Assembly (NCBI GenBank): GCA_028673005.1
Contig: CM054118.1
Location: 6,908,410-6,972,409, forward strand
Source: Tanypteryx hageni
Taxonomy: Eukaryota > Arthropoda > Insecta > Odonata > Petaluridae
Direction of reading: 5' to 3'
DNA length: 64,000 nt
Shown: positions 13,940 to 24,332 of the stretch, piece after piece
Numbering within the stretch: the stretch's first letter is position 1
Layout of the letters: the number at the start of each line of letters is the position of its first letter
Made by a program: the position numbers and the translations under genes
Notes under the pieces: model-generated
Told to the model about the DNA's origin: nothing
Databases searched by the model: none
The model's input: the letters and a program-made list of their open reading frames with translations, nothing else

Positions 13940-14038
13940 GTGCGTGTGTGTGCGCGCCCGTGGGTCGCTACGTGCGTGTGTGTGAAAGGGGGGGGAGGGT
14001 ACGGGTGCGCGTGCGTGTACAGGATATATATATATATC
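13940..14038. repeat. GT-rich, G-rich and (TA)n simple repeats
   Basis: Consecutive GTGTGC runs, a run of G residues near 13988-13998, then a short (TA)n at 14024-14036 that abuts the LINE-A insertion. Confidence 0.75.
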
Positions 14039-14041
14039 TTG

Positions 14042-14112
14042 CACTAATGGTGTAGTGGTTAGCGTGTCGGCTTTCTATTGCAAAGTTCGGGGGTTCAAAC
14101 ACCTCGAATGGA
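14042..14112 (+). promoter_or_regulatory. tRNA-like block with pol III A and B boxes
   Basis: TGGTGTAGTGGTTAGC (14048-14063) fits an A box and GGTTCAAAC (14092-14100) fits a B box, at tRNA-like spacing. The 5' and 3' ends do not form an acceptor stem, so this is not a tRNA gene. It resembles the head of a tRNA-derived SINE and lies directly upstream of the LINE-A coding region. Confidence 0.65.
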
Positions 14113-14268
14113 GGTTTTATAAAAAAAAACTATCATCAGTGCCTGGCAGTAGGCAGCAGTACTGTCAGTATGGTATAGAGCCGGAAACAAATGATGTTGG
14201 TTGGGGGTCTATATCCAATACAGCTGTAGGCGTGATCAGGACGATTTGAACGGCTACAGTACTGCGAT

Positions 14269-15465
14269 GTGGAAAGCAAGAGTGAAACTACCACATTACA
14301 ATCCGTAGTAAAGATTATATGGTTGGACAATATGAGTTCTCTCGAGATAAAACTATCCGGAGGTAAAATAGTCCCCCAATCGGATCTCCAGGCGGGGACT
14401 GCCTTGAGGAAAACATTTGTCGAAAGTAAATTACGAATAGGGACTTGGAACGTAAGAACTATGAGAAAGGCAGGAAAGCTAGAGAACTTGAAAGAAAAAA
14501 TGAGAAGAAATAGAGTTGACATTATAAGGCTAAGCGAAACTAGATGGGAGGGAGAAGGACAGTTCGACTCGAAAGAATTCACGGTAGTTTATTCTGGAGG
14601 AAATAGTGGGGAAAGGGGAGTAGCTTTGGTACTTAGGAAAGATATGATGAAAAGCGTGACAAAGATAATAGCAACGAACGATAGACTGATGGCAATAAAG
14701 CAAAAAGCAGTCCCAGTGGACATGCTGATATTCCAGGTATATATGCCAACGTAAGCTCATGAAGATGAAGAAATCGATGAGATCTATGAGCAAATTAATG
14801 AAATTTACGAAGAAGACGGAAGAGGTAAGGTAAACTGCATAATAATGGGAGATTGGAACAGCATAGTCGGCGAAGGACAGGAAGAAAATGTTGTCGGGCA
14901 ATACGGACTTGGAAAGAGAAATCGAGGAGGGGAGAAACTCGTAGAATTCTGCATCAATAATGACATTGTAGTGACTAATACATGGTTCAAAAACCATAAA
15001 CGAAGGTTATACACATGGAAAAGCCCAGGAGATAGAATGAGATGCCAAATAGATTACATCCTTGTAAAACAAAGATTTAGGAACAGCATAAAGAACGCCA
15101 AGGCATTGCAAGGAGCAGACATTGATTCAGATCACAGCCTTCTAATACTTGACGTGAGTACAAAGCTCAAACAAATAAGAAAAACGAGAAGAGAAAGACA
15201 GACCTGGGACCTAGAAAAACTGAAAGAAAGGCAGGAGGTAGTCAGCATGAAGTTGGAAAGAAAGTTGGAAAACAAACCGAAGACCGTTGATATAGAATGG
15301 GATGAAATTAAAACCAGTATCAAGAATACCTTGGATAAAGAGATTGGAAAACAAGAGAAGAAAATCAGAAAACCATGGATCACGAAGGAAATGCCGGAGA
15401 AAATGGATGATAGACGAAAATGGAAAAACGTTAACAGTGAAGAAGGTAGACGTATAGACGTATAA
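14269..15465 (+). pseudogene. LINE-A endonuclease domain (one stop)
   Basis: One reading frame runs from 14269 to 15465, broken only by a TAA at 14752-14754 after VYMPT. It shows the apurinic-type (exonuclease-endonuclease-phosphatase) fold markers in order: GTWNVRT near residue 60, SETRWEG near 90, MGDWNSIVGEG near 195 and SDHSLL near 290, followed by a lysine/arginine-rich linker. In the family this domain nicks target DNA so that reverse transcription can start there. The frame shifts just before 15474, where the same protein continues. I cannot say whether the first methionine is the true start. Confidence 0.85.
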
Positions 15466-15473
15466 ACAATGAG

Positions 15474-16645
15474 TTGAGAAGGGTAACAGATAAAGCTAGA
15501 GAAAATTGGATAAAAGGAAAATGTGATGAAATAGAACAAAAGGAGAAGTTAGGACGGTACGATATGATGTACGCTAGGGCACTGGAATTAGAAGATAAGA
15601 AGTCTAATGGAATATGTGGTAAAGAAATTATGAATACGGATGGGAAGATAGTCTCAGAAACAAAGGATGTAGCACAGGTATGGGAAGAATACATTAAGGA
15701 ATTATACAGCAAACAGGCAGGAGCGGCAAAAATAGAACTGGAAAATGAGGAAAACATTGAAGAAGACAACTTAGGACCAAGTATTATGGAGAGCGAAGTA
15801 GAAAAGGCGATAGTGGAACTAAAGAAGGGGAAAGCCACGGACAGCGATGGAATACCGGCTGATGGTCTTAAAGTCATGGGATTAGGACTAAAAGCGATCA
15901 CGAAATTAATAAGATTTACGACACGGGAGAGGGGCCTCGAGATTTCCTAGAAGTAACAATGATCCCTCTAAAAAAGAAGCCAAAGGCAATGCAGTGTAAA
16001 TATTACAGAACGATAAGCCTTCTGTTTCACACATCGGATAAAGAAGAGAATCTGAACATAACTATTGGGGGAAAGCCATTAGAACAAGTTTCAGAATACA
16101 AATACCTTGGAAGTATCATAACACGAGAGGCAAAATGTACGGATGAGATCAAAACTAGAATAGGAAAAGCAAAAGCGGCTTTCAGGAGAAAGAAACAACT
16201 ACTTACAGGGAATATAAGGGAAGATATCCGCAAGAAGTTGATAAAATGCTACGTATGGAGTATAGCATTGTATGGGGCAGAAACATGGACGCTTAGGAAA
16301 AATGACATAAAATACTTGGAAAGCTTTGAAATGTAGACTTGGAGGAGAATGCTGAAGATAAAATGGACAGATAGGATGAAAAACGATGAAGTGCTACGAA
16401 GAATAGGAGAGAAGCGAATGATTATACAGACTATCAGAAAGAGGAAGGCTAACTGGGTTGGACATTACCTGAGGAGAGAGAGTATGATTAAAGACGTGTT
16501 AGAAGGAAAACTAGATGGGAAAAGGGAAAGAGGTAGGAAAAGGTTTCAGCTGATAGACGATTTGAAAGGGAAAGAGAGTTATCAAGATATAAGGAGGACA
16601 GCGGAAAATAGGAGTATATGGAAAACCAGGTTTAACCAAGAATAA
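15474..16645 (+). pseudogene. LINE-A connector and C-terminus, RT core missing
   Basis: A frame at 15474-15950 gives the connector with IVELKKGKATDSDGIPAD, the conserved block ahead of the RT palm. A second frame from 15959 gives MIPLKKKPKAMQCKYYRTIS and then jumps straight to KEENLNITIGGKPLEQ. In the other copies about 150-200 residues with the RT catalytic region lie between these two blocks, so the deletion junction is near 16036-16042. The rest is the C-terminus with EYKYLGS, YGAETWTLRK, ANWVGHYLRRES and RGRKRFQLIDDLKG. A TAG at 16334-16336 replaces a tryptophan codon. Confidence 0.83.
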
Positions 16646-16678
16646 TCACGGACCTGTCTACGGACAGACTACCTATGA

Positions 16679-16680
<2 letters not shown>

Positions 16681-16745
<65 letters not shown>

Positions 16746-16755
16746 TATATATATA
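16681..16755. repeat. (TA)n / (TTTA)n array
   Basis: TA dinucleotides, then TTTA units, then TA again. It lies between the 3' end of LINE-A (left) and the 3' end of a PLE fragment in reverse orientation (right). Confidence 0.95.
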
Positions 16756-16940
16756 TTAACTTCAGGAATAGGAAAGGTGGTGATGAGGGTGGCAACAAGG
16801 TGTTGAAGGAAGCCCAGCGGATACTTACCAAGTTGGCAGGCTGCTGGGGGGGTCGAAGAGACGCAGGTAAATAAACACGCACACAGATAAAACGCAAGCC
16901 GATCGGGCCTATGTATGCCCGTCTTCAGCGAAAGAGTAAG
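16756..16940 (-). mobile_element. PLE-1 3' end fragment
   Basis: In reverse complement this matches the last ~190 bp of the PLE at 57.3-58.6 kb: CTTTCGCTGAAGACGGGC, then GGCCCGAT and GGCTTGCG, a run around CAGCCTGCCA, then TTCCTTCAACACC, ending TTAA at the (TA)n array. It starts at the hammerhead-like segment and has no coding part. Confidence 0.75.
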
Positions 16941-16965
16941 TGTAATAAATAGATAAATATATATA

Positions 16966-18290
16966 AATACTAGTAGAAGGTGCTTGCTTACTGCAAGTAT
17001 TTCATCTCACCTTCAAAAATCATTCATTTTTCAGTCAGATATTTCATCATGAGAAATATTTATTTAATTCTAAAGATTTCTCCTCTGGACAGGTTTTCGT
17101 TTTTTCATTATGAAACAATAATGGAGTAAAACAAATTATAATTTTTGAAATTTTCGAAAAATGATACTTTTCCCACATTGAGTTAATAATGCCACAAATT
17201 TCTGCCAAATTTTAAATTTATAGTACATTTAAAAGTGAAATAACATTTTTCTAATTGTTTAAATTTAAATATTTTATAACGGCCAAAATAACATCTTTAT
17301 CGATAAATTGAAATAATTATTCGATTACATAAATTAACTTATATATAATTTAAAAATTTCAACTCCCTAACTAGCGGCGTAGTGTCTAAGCATCTACCTA
17401 TTTGTTTAAACTTTAAGAATTTTTACTGCCAAACAAATAAAAATATCAACATTTTTATAATTCCTATTTCGTTTTTTTAAGAATTCTACTTATTAAAAAA
17501 ATTTCAACTCCGTGGCACATTCGGAAATACATAAACCTTGAAAATTTGTTTAAACAATTGCGAATTTTTAGCGGCCGCATCGTTGCACTTTTTCAAGATT
17601 TTTGTTTTTTTTAGGCGGTTTTGTACAAAATCCTATCTACGAAAAAAATTTCGAATCTCCAAATTTTCAAGGTTTATGTATTTCCGAATATGCCACGGAG
17701 TTAAAATTTTTTTAATGCGTAGAATTCTTTAAAAAACGAAATAAAGATTATACAAATTTTAATATTTGAATTTGTTTGGCAGTTTAAAATTCTTAAAGTT
17801 TAAACAAATAGATAACGGTTTAGGTACTGCGGAATAAGCTAGGAAGCTGAAATTTTCAAATTATTTACGGAGTAGTAAATTTTCACAAATAAACATCTCA
17901 ATTTTACCATATATGAATTGCGGCGGCCGTTAAAAACTATTTAAATTTTTACAATTAGAAAAATATATTTTTACTTATAGAAGTGCTACAACTTTAAAAT
18001 TTGGCTAAATTGTGCAGTATTATTACCTTATAATGAAGAAAGTGTAAAATGTTTAAAATTACAACATTTGCGGAATGTTTTAAACTATTATTTTTACATG
18101 TGGGAAATACGAAAATCGCTGCGGAGGTGAAATTTTTAGAATTAAAAGACTATTTGCAATGCTGAAATGTCTGTCTGAAAAATGAATGTTTTTTCAAGGT
18201 GAAATGAAATGCTTGCAGTATGCAAGCACCAACTACTAGTATGTTATATCCTCCTCTGTAAGAAACCTCGATATATAATGATAATCCTTC
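16966..18290. repeat. Foldback repeat, copy A (long inverted arms)
   Basis: The left part (from TACTAGTAG at 16966, then GGTGCTTGCTTACTGC) is an imperfect reverse complement of the right part (GCAGTATGCAAGCACC ending near 18228, then ACTAGTATGTTATATCC). Arms of roughly 600 bp meet near 17600, where an AGCGGCCGCAT block lies. The whole unit can fold on itself. No coding frame. Copies B and C lie at 31.6-34.3 and 34.3-35.8 kb. The class is unknown to me; a foldback or MITE-like DNA element is likely. Confidence 0.8.
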
Positions 18291-18339
18291 CCTGGTAGGA
18301 GCAATTTAAAGTACCTGCATACAGCACATTACGTTTCCT

Positions 18340-20126
18340 CCACCTTTCTCCTCTTCCTCTCCCACCACGTGCCTCCCTCCTCCTCCCTTCCACGACCTTC
18401 TGCAACATACCTCTCCATCCTCCTGCCTCATTCTCCATCCTCCTGCCGCACTCTCCCTCCTTCTGTCTCCCTCTCCCTTCTCCTGCCTCCCACTCCCTCC
18501 TCCTGCTCCCTCTCTCTCCTCTTGCCTCCCTCTCCCTAATCCTGCCTCCCTCTCCCTCCTGCTTCCCTCTTCCTCCTTTTGCCTCCCTCATCCTCCTTCT
18601 GTCTCCCTCTCTATCCTCTTGTCTCCCTATCCCTTCTCCTGCCTCCCTCTCCCTCCTGCTTCCCTCTCCCTCCTGCCTCCATCTCCCTCTTGCTTCCCTC
18701 TTCCTCCTTTTACCTCCCTCCCCCTTCTCCTACCAACCTCTCCCTCCTTTTGCATCCCTCTCCCTCCTGTCTCCCTCTTCCCCCAATTGCCTTCATCTCC
18801 CTCCTCCTGCCTACCTCTCCTTCCTTTTGTCTCCTTCACATTCCTCCTGCCTTCCTCTTCCTCCTTTTGCTTTCATCTACCTCATCCTGTCTTCCTCTCC
18901 CTCCTCCTGCTTCCCTACTACTGCCTCCCTCCTCCTGCCTCCCTCCTCCTACCTCTCTCTCCCTCCTCCTTCCTTTCTCTCCCTCCTTCTGCCTTCCTCT
19001 CTCCTCCTGCCCCTCTCCCTCCAGCTCCTACCTCACTCTTCCTCCTGCCACAATTTTCCTCCTCCTGCTTCACACTCCCTCCTTCTGTCTCCCTCTCAAT
19101 TCTCCTGCCTCCCTCTCTCTCTTCCTGCCTCCCTCTCTCTTCTTCTGCCTCCCCATCCCTCCTCCTGCCTCCCTCTCCCTCCTCATGCCTCACTCTCCCT
19201 CCTCCTGCCTCCCACACCCACCTGCTGCCTCCCTCTACTTCCTCCTGCCTTCCTCTTTCTCCTCCTGCCTCCCTCCTCCTGTTTCTCTCTTCCTCCTCCT
19301 GCCTCCCACTACCTCCTCCTGCCTCCCACTACCTCCTCCTGCCTCCTTCCCTCCCCCTGACTCCCTCCCTCCTCTTGCCTCACTCTACCTCATTCTGCCT
19401 CTATCGACCTCCTCCTGCCTTCCTCTCCCTCCTCCTACCTCACACTCCCTCCTACTGCCTCTCTCTCCTTCTTCCTCTCTCTCCCTCTTTCCTCCTGCCT
19501 CCCTCTCCATCCTCCTGTCTCCCTCTCCCTCTTCCTGCCTCCCTCTCCCTCCTCCTGCCTCCCTCTCCCTCCTCCTATCTCCCTTTCTCTACTGCCTCCC
19601 TCTCCTTTCTGGCTCCCTCTCCCTCCTGCTTCCCTCTTCCTCCTTTTGCCTACCTCTCCCTCCTTCTGTCTTCCTCTCTATTCTCCTGCCTCCCTCTCCC
19701 TTCTCCTGCCTCCCACTCCCTCCTCCTGTCTAACACTCCCTCCTGCTTCACTCTCCCTTCGTCCTCCCTCTCCCTCCTGCTTCCCTCTTCCTCCTCCTAC
19801 CACCCTCTCCCTCCTTTTGCCTCCCTCTCCCTCCTGTGTCTCTCTTCCTCCTTTTGGCTTCATCTCTCTCCTCTTGCCTACCTCTCCCTCCTTTTGCCTC
19901 CTTCACCTTCCTCCTGCCTTCTTCTTCCTCCTTTTGCCTTCATGTACCTCATCCTGCCTCCCTCTCCATCCTCCTGTCTTCCTCTCCCTCCTCCTGCCAC
20001 CCTCCTCCTGCCTCCCTCCTCCTGCCTACCTCTTCCTGCCTCGCTCTCTCTCCTCCTTCCTCTCTCTTTCTCTTTCCTCCTGCCTCTCTCTCCCTCCACC
20101 TGCCTCCCTCTCCCTCTTTCTGCCTG
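18340..20126 (+). repeat. 20-bp minisatellite, unit CCTCCTGCCTCCCTCTCCCT
   Basis: About 1.8 kb of imperfect 20-bp units. The unit length is not a multiple of three, yet the unit has no stop in any plus frame, so all three frames stay open for long distances and spell a 20-residue S/P/L/C repeat. These frames are artefacts. The same unit resumes at 25578 beyond the inserted LINE-B. Confidence 0.93.
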
Positions 20127-20855
20127 TAAACATTTAGCCACTCCATACAACGAATCACACGGCTACCTCCGCTTTATGGATAGATCTTGCTATCACGGCA
20201 AATCCCGAGAAAAAAATTTAACATGGACAATTTGCAGTTCCCGGTATCTCTTCGCACGATATAATTTGCGTTGTCAAAAACCTAAGTAGAAATTCATGAT
20301 TGTCCTTGACTTCAAATCTATTAATGAATCACATTTAACTTCTGAGGCTGCTCTCCTACCCTGGCACTTAATCGACCTAGAAGACATAGACAAGAAAGTT
20401 CAGACTTTTAAATCATATATATCTCAGCTACTTGGAATGTTTTCCACTCTCAGAGTCATTCGGGTTTCAAAGCCACGTGCAGCATGGTTAACTCCAGATA
20501 TAAAATCCATTATGCTCCTTTGTGACAGCAATTATTGTGATTTTAAGAAATTTAAGGATCCAAATGTTCTATATCGGTGTAAAGCATTGCAATATAAAAC
20601 AAAACATCTAATACCTAACGCTAAAATTCAATTTGTACACGACTCAACAAATTTTGCACGCACTCACTCCTCGATATGGGAAAAAATTTGGAAGTTGGTA
20701 TTGGTAAAAATAAAGATGGGCAACTTCCACCAAACTTGTCCTTTACGAGTTTAACGCTCATTTCACTAAGTCTCCGACAACCACCGACGAGGTCGAAAAT
20801 GTAAAAGTACTCGTACCATGTTTTCCGAGTTTCAACCGCGTGTTGAATTCATATT

Positions 20856-20896
20856 GACGACTGTTTCGCAACAATTCCAGGTTGCATCTTCAGGTC
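20856..20896 (-). ncRNA. Hammerhead ribozyme motif, core intact
   Basis: Reading the minus strand from 20896: a 3-nt stem I strand GAC, the core CUGAAGA (20893-20887), one U, stem II of GCAAC (20885-20881) with GUUGC (20872-20868) around an 8-nt loop, then GAAA (20867-20864). A very short stem III ends in U at 20860, the cleavage base is C at 20859, and the closing stem I strand is GUC (20858-20856). Every core position fits CUGANGA, GAAA and UH. The tiny stem III is what is known for PLE hammerheads, which are thought to work as dimers. Activity is not shown. Confidence 0.72.
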
Positions 20897-20945
20897 TTGA
20901 CGTGAATGTGCAACGTGGAATGTTTGCGAAATGTCGTCATTAAAA
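20897..20945 (+). ncRNA. Degenerate partner hammerhead, inverted
   Basis: The plus-strand arm of the inverted pair. GCAAC and UUUGC can form stem II and GAAA is kept, followed by UGUCGUC. The CUGANGA box has decayed to a GUGAAUG-like sequence, so self-cleavage is unlikely. Confidence 0.5.
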
Positions 20946-23121
20946 GATTCAGCACACCGTAGAAAGCCGGAAAACATAAAAAGTGTAAGGAAAAACCGAG
21001 GAAGCCTTTGCAATAATCTGAAACTACTGATCGTATCCGTAGCCTCAAACCCAGACACACCTCAAATAAATGTTTTGAATTTACACCAGTCACAAAATCA
21101 CAGGTAGCTAAATCACTTCGTGCAATCAAGTAAACTGCAATAGGAGATGACGGTGTATCCATATTACTAATAAATTAATTAATTCCTATCATTCTTCCCA
21201 CTATCATTCATATCTTTAACTGGTCTCTTCCTTTGTCTAAATACCCAGCTTCGTGGAAATCAGCTCTTGTCCGTCCCATCCCTAAGAAAAACGATTCCCA
21301 AGAATAGGCTGATTTCAAACCAATTAGTTTTTTGCCTGTTCTCTCCAAGGCGTTTGAAAGACTAGCACACGAGCAAATAACTCACTTTCTTTCAACAAAT
21401 AATCTTATCGACCCGTTTCAATCTGACTTTCGTATATCGCATAGCACAGCTTATTGAAAATAACGGATGATGTCCGCAAAGCAATGGACCAGAGAAAAAT
21501 AACTATTCTAACTATTAGATTTCAGTAAAACCTTTGACTTCATCGACAAAGACATCTTACTTTGCAAACTCAAACTTCTTCATTTTTCACTCGCTTATCG
21601 AAACTGGTTTCGATCGTACCTCAATGGCCGCTCTCAAACGGTTATTACTCATGATTTATCATCTCGTCCCTTAAATGTAAATAGAGATGTTCCGTAAAGT
21701 TCTATTCTTTGCCCCCTGCTTTTCTCTTTGACATTAATGATATCTCAAATGCTCTCACTCACTGTAAATATCACCTATACGGTGATGATCTCCCGATGTA
21801 CTGTCACTCGCGTGTTCCTGAATTTCCCAATGCCATCACTAAAATTAACTCTGATATAGCTTCACTCTCTCTTTGTAGTGCTAATAACTTTCTGAAGATC
21901 AACCCCGCAAAAAGTCAGTCTATTGTTATCGATTACCCAAATTATCGGCTCCCATAGATCACAGTGAATATCCACATCTATCGCTAGAGAGGTGGACATT
22001 GCATTTTCAAAAATCAGTTGTCAACTTTGGTGTCATAGTAGATGAAACTCTCTCTTGGTCTCCTATTACCAACAAATCTGTAGTACCATCAACTCCTCAT
22101 TGCATTCTCTCAAAAGACTGAAAAACATTTGACCTAATTCCTTGCGTAAACTCTTAGTGACTACACTACTATTTCCTCACTCTGACTACTGTGATGTTGT
22201 TTATAATGATTTATTCTGTGAACTGGCATTAACACTACAACGTACACAAAACTCCTGCATAAGATTCATCTGTGACCTTAAAAAGAATGACCACATCAGC
22301 AAACATTACAATAAACTTCCATGGCTCAAGCTTAACGCTAGAAGTAACTTACATATTCTTACACTAATGTATAAAATTGATGTCCTTACACATAACAAAC
22401 CTGACTACCTCTCTTCTCTCTTCAATGAAATCAGTCCAGTATACAAGCGTGTACTAGAGGCAAAAACCACCTCCTTATCCCTCATCACAGGACTAACATA
22501 TACAATAAATCCTTTCAAGACTACGGTTGCCATCTCTAGAATTACTTGATCAGATTCTTAAAACATCTCCCTCTTTAAACTCTTTCGAACGCTTGTCTAG
22601 CTCATCTTCTAAAAAATAATAGCGATCCTTAATCATCCCCCTACACTCCTCATTCTTTATACTTAGTTCATCCTTTTTTTCTTTTATGTATAAATTGAAA
22701 GATTTCCTATAACTCTTTTTATTTTTGTTAATGTTGAGTGTACACTTATTATGTATATATTCTGTACTTTTCCTATTGATAAATTGTTCTCTTACACATT
22801 CATTGTAATTTTATCGTAATTTTTTTCTTCACCTGATTTATTAACACATAATTTTTGTTTTTCACTTTGTGTTATTGGATCGTTCATAATGTTATATTAC
22901 GTATCTAGGGTTTTCGCAGGTTTTTCTACCCCCCTTCACTTCGTGGGTGTTTTCCTGCTTGGGTTTTTACTAGTGTGGCCAAGCCAGGTCCTTCCTATGT
23001 TTTTTCCCTTCGAGGTTTTCCTGAATATGTACCTATCTGTTTCTCTCTGTCTGTATTAGTCTTTTATTGTCTTAATCGTTTTTTATGTTATTTAGTTTTT
23101 TCTAAATACAGGTTGTTACTA

Positions 23122-24201
23122 CAGTCAAACTCGGCTATAACGAGCGCCACGGGACCGTTTAGCTTTGCTCGTTATAGTCGTTAAACTTAGTATCCGTGAA
23201 GGCAAAAGCATGCATGCGTATGGTGAAATAAGACATAGGAAGTAAAAGTGAATATATAAACAGAAAGGTTATTTAGTAAATTTATGAAAAAACCTAAAAA
23301 TGAGAATAAACTAGAAAATTTTAAGTAAACATACGTACATACATATAAAATTTACTCACAGCTGCATCCTTAATCACTACCCAAGTCGCACTTCCTCATT
23401 TTCTTGTTCGTTGTTAGGTTGTTCTCTAGTGCATATAAAATCGCTTCTTTGTTTTTCCATAAGGTTGAAACCGTAGACGATGATAAATTAAATTTTTTAC
23501 ACACTTCAACATTTTTTTACCACGTTCTAACTCTCGAATAATATCAACCTTTTCGCGAATAGACAAACACTTCCTTTTATGTACGGACATGTTACTCGTT
23601 CAAGGCCAAAATCTCAACTGATTTTTGTGATCAACGCTACGAACTTTCTTTGCAAACTGTGAGCATACCAATTCCAGGAAGAGTTAATGAGGAGACGGAT
23701 TAAACGTGGGATTTCCAATCTTTACGTGGGAAAGAGTGTTGGGTGCATTCGGCTGAGCGACGAGGGTGGGCGCCATTGTACATGCCCTTACCCTTTTCCA
23801 AACACAACCTCCTGGCTGTAAAAGAGCTGGGGGTTGGGAGGAGAGGACAAAGGACCTCCGCGAGTGCCACTGTACCTGCAAGTTGGGAATTCTTGGTTTG
23901 GACGAAGGGATTATTTTTTAACAACAACGCCGCGGTCTTTAACCTCTCCGAGGGATAGGGTGTAGAGGCTGGACTCGAGAACACATATTTTGGGTCACAA
24001 TGAGGATTGAAGGGGCTGACCGCCGCCGCGTTTGAGACAGTGAGAAGTGGTCAAAGTTTGCTCGATATATCCGTGAAGCGTGCTCGTTATATACGTGAAA
24101 TATTTGTATGTAAATGCTCGTAAACTTATCTTGGAGGTAGCATTTGCTCACTATAGCCGTGAACTCGTTACAACCGTGCTCGTTATAAACGAGTTTGACG
24201 G
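23122..24201 (-). mobile_element. Pogo/Tigger-like element, internally deleted
   Basis: Terminal inverted repeats CAGTCAAACTCGGCTATAAC (23122) and, in reverse complement from 24201, CCGTCAAACTCGTTTATAAC, flanked by TA on both sides (23120-23121 and 24202-24203). It keeps only a CENP-B-type N-terminal DNA-binding segment, so it lacks the catalytic domain. It is inserted inside the left inverted repeat of the mariner-like element. Confidence 0.82.
23370..23590 (-). pseudogene. CENP-B-type DNA-binding N-terminus
   Basis: Starts MSVHKRKCLSIREKVDIIRE with ELERGKK next, the helix-turn-helix start seen in pogo/Tigger transposases and CENP-B. After a frameshift near the KKML/VCKKF point it continues with SSTVSTLWKNKEAILYA and ends at a TAA (23370-23372). 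This domain binds element ends in the family. There is no DDE domain downstream, so the protein is a remnant. Confidence 0.75.
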
Positions 24202-24332
24202 TAATTTATCTTTTCAATTACAAAAGGTAATATCAACCAAACTACTGAAGATAAAAAGATGCGGTTCGATGAATTTTTTAGGTATAAAATTAAATTTTAG
24301 CACACTTCGATGTGTTCTCCTTAGGTAGCACG

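Larger units (their letters stand above)
14039..16676 (+). mobile_element. LINE-A copy: non-LTR retrotransposon, RT core deleted
   Basis: A 2.6-kb non-LTR element with an apurinic-type endonuclease domain, a connector, the start of the reverse transcriptase (RT), then directly the C-terminal region, ending in CTATGATGAT. Proteins of this family are often labelled craniofacial development protein 2-like in databases. Similar GATATATATATA runs flank both sides (14023-14037 and 16677 onward), which could be a target duplication in (TA)n. It starts with a tRNA-like block (14042-14112). The 3' end carries a small hairpin at 16654-16667. One in-frame stop in the endonuclease, frameshifts near 15470 and 15955, and loss of the RT core make it defective. 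The clade is uncertain (RTE/Proto2-like is my guess). Confidence 0.85.
20805..20990. mobile_element. PLE-derived inverted pair with hammerhead motifs
   Basis: A roughly 92-bp segment on the minus strand (20896 back to 20805) is repeated head to head on the plus strand (20897 to 20990). Both arms hold a CAAC...GAAA...GTCGTCA order and end in GGAAAACAT. The pair interrupts the LINE-B coding region between FNAHFTKSPTTTDEVE and TPVTKSQVA. Assignment to PLEs rests on the hammerhead architecture, which is known from PLE terminal repeats. Confidence 0.6.
20296..22549 (+). pseudogene. LINE-B reverse transcriptase, decayed
   Basis: The pieces are in family order. The pre-RT linker (KPRAAWLTPDIKSIMLL, about 20475) is followed by PVTKSQVAKSLRAIK at about 21090. 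SALVRPIPKKNDSQ and FKPISFLPVLSKAFERL lie at about 21260-21360. Motif A reads LDFSKTFD (21515-21538) and motif C reads YGDD (21778-21789) in place of the usual YADD. The thumb and C-terminal region is at 22142-22549. Several stops, including one after DSQE, and multiple frame changes separate them. In the family the enzyme copies its RNA at a nicked target. Confidence 0.8.
20127..23106 (+). mobile_element. LINE-B relic (Jockey/CR1-like), interrupted
   Basis: A 5'-truncated non-LTR retrotransposon inserted into the minisatellite. Its reverse transcriptase is readable in pieces from 20296 to 22549, followed by a T-rich 3' UTR. The 3' tail lies at 25486-25577, beyond a mariner-like insertion. A short PLE-derived inverted pair lies inside at 20805-20990. 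Many stops and frameshifts; inactive. Confidence 0.78.

Noticed and set aside
14042..14112. Functional tRNA gene
   Set aside because: A and B boxes are present but the ends do not pair as an acceptor stem; the block behaves as a SINE-like head.
18579..20289. Long open frames of about 380 and 556 codons
   Set aside because: They are the 20-bp minisatellite read in different frames. The composition is pure S/P/L/C and no domain is present.
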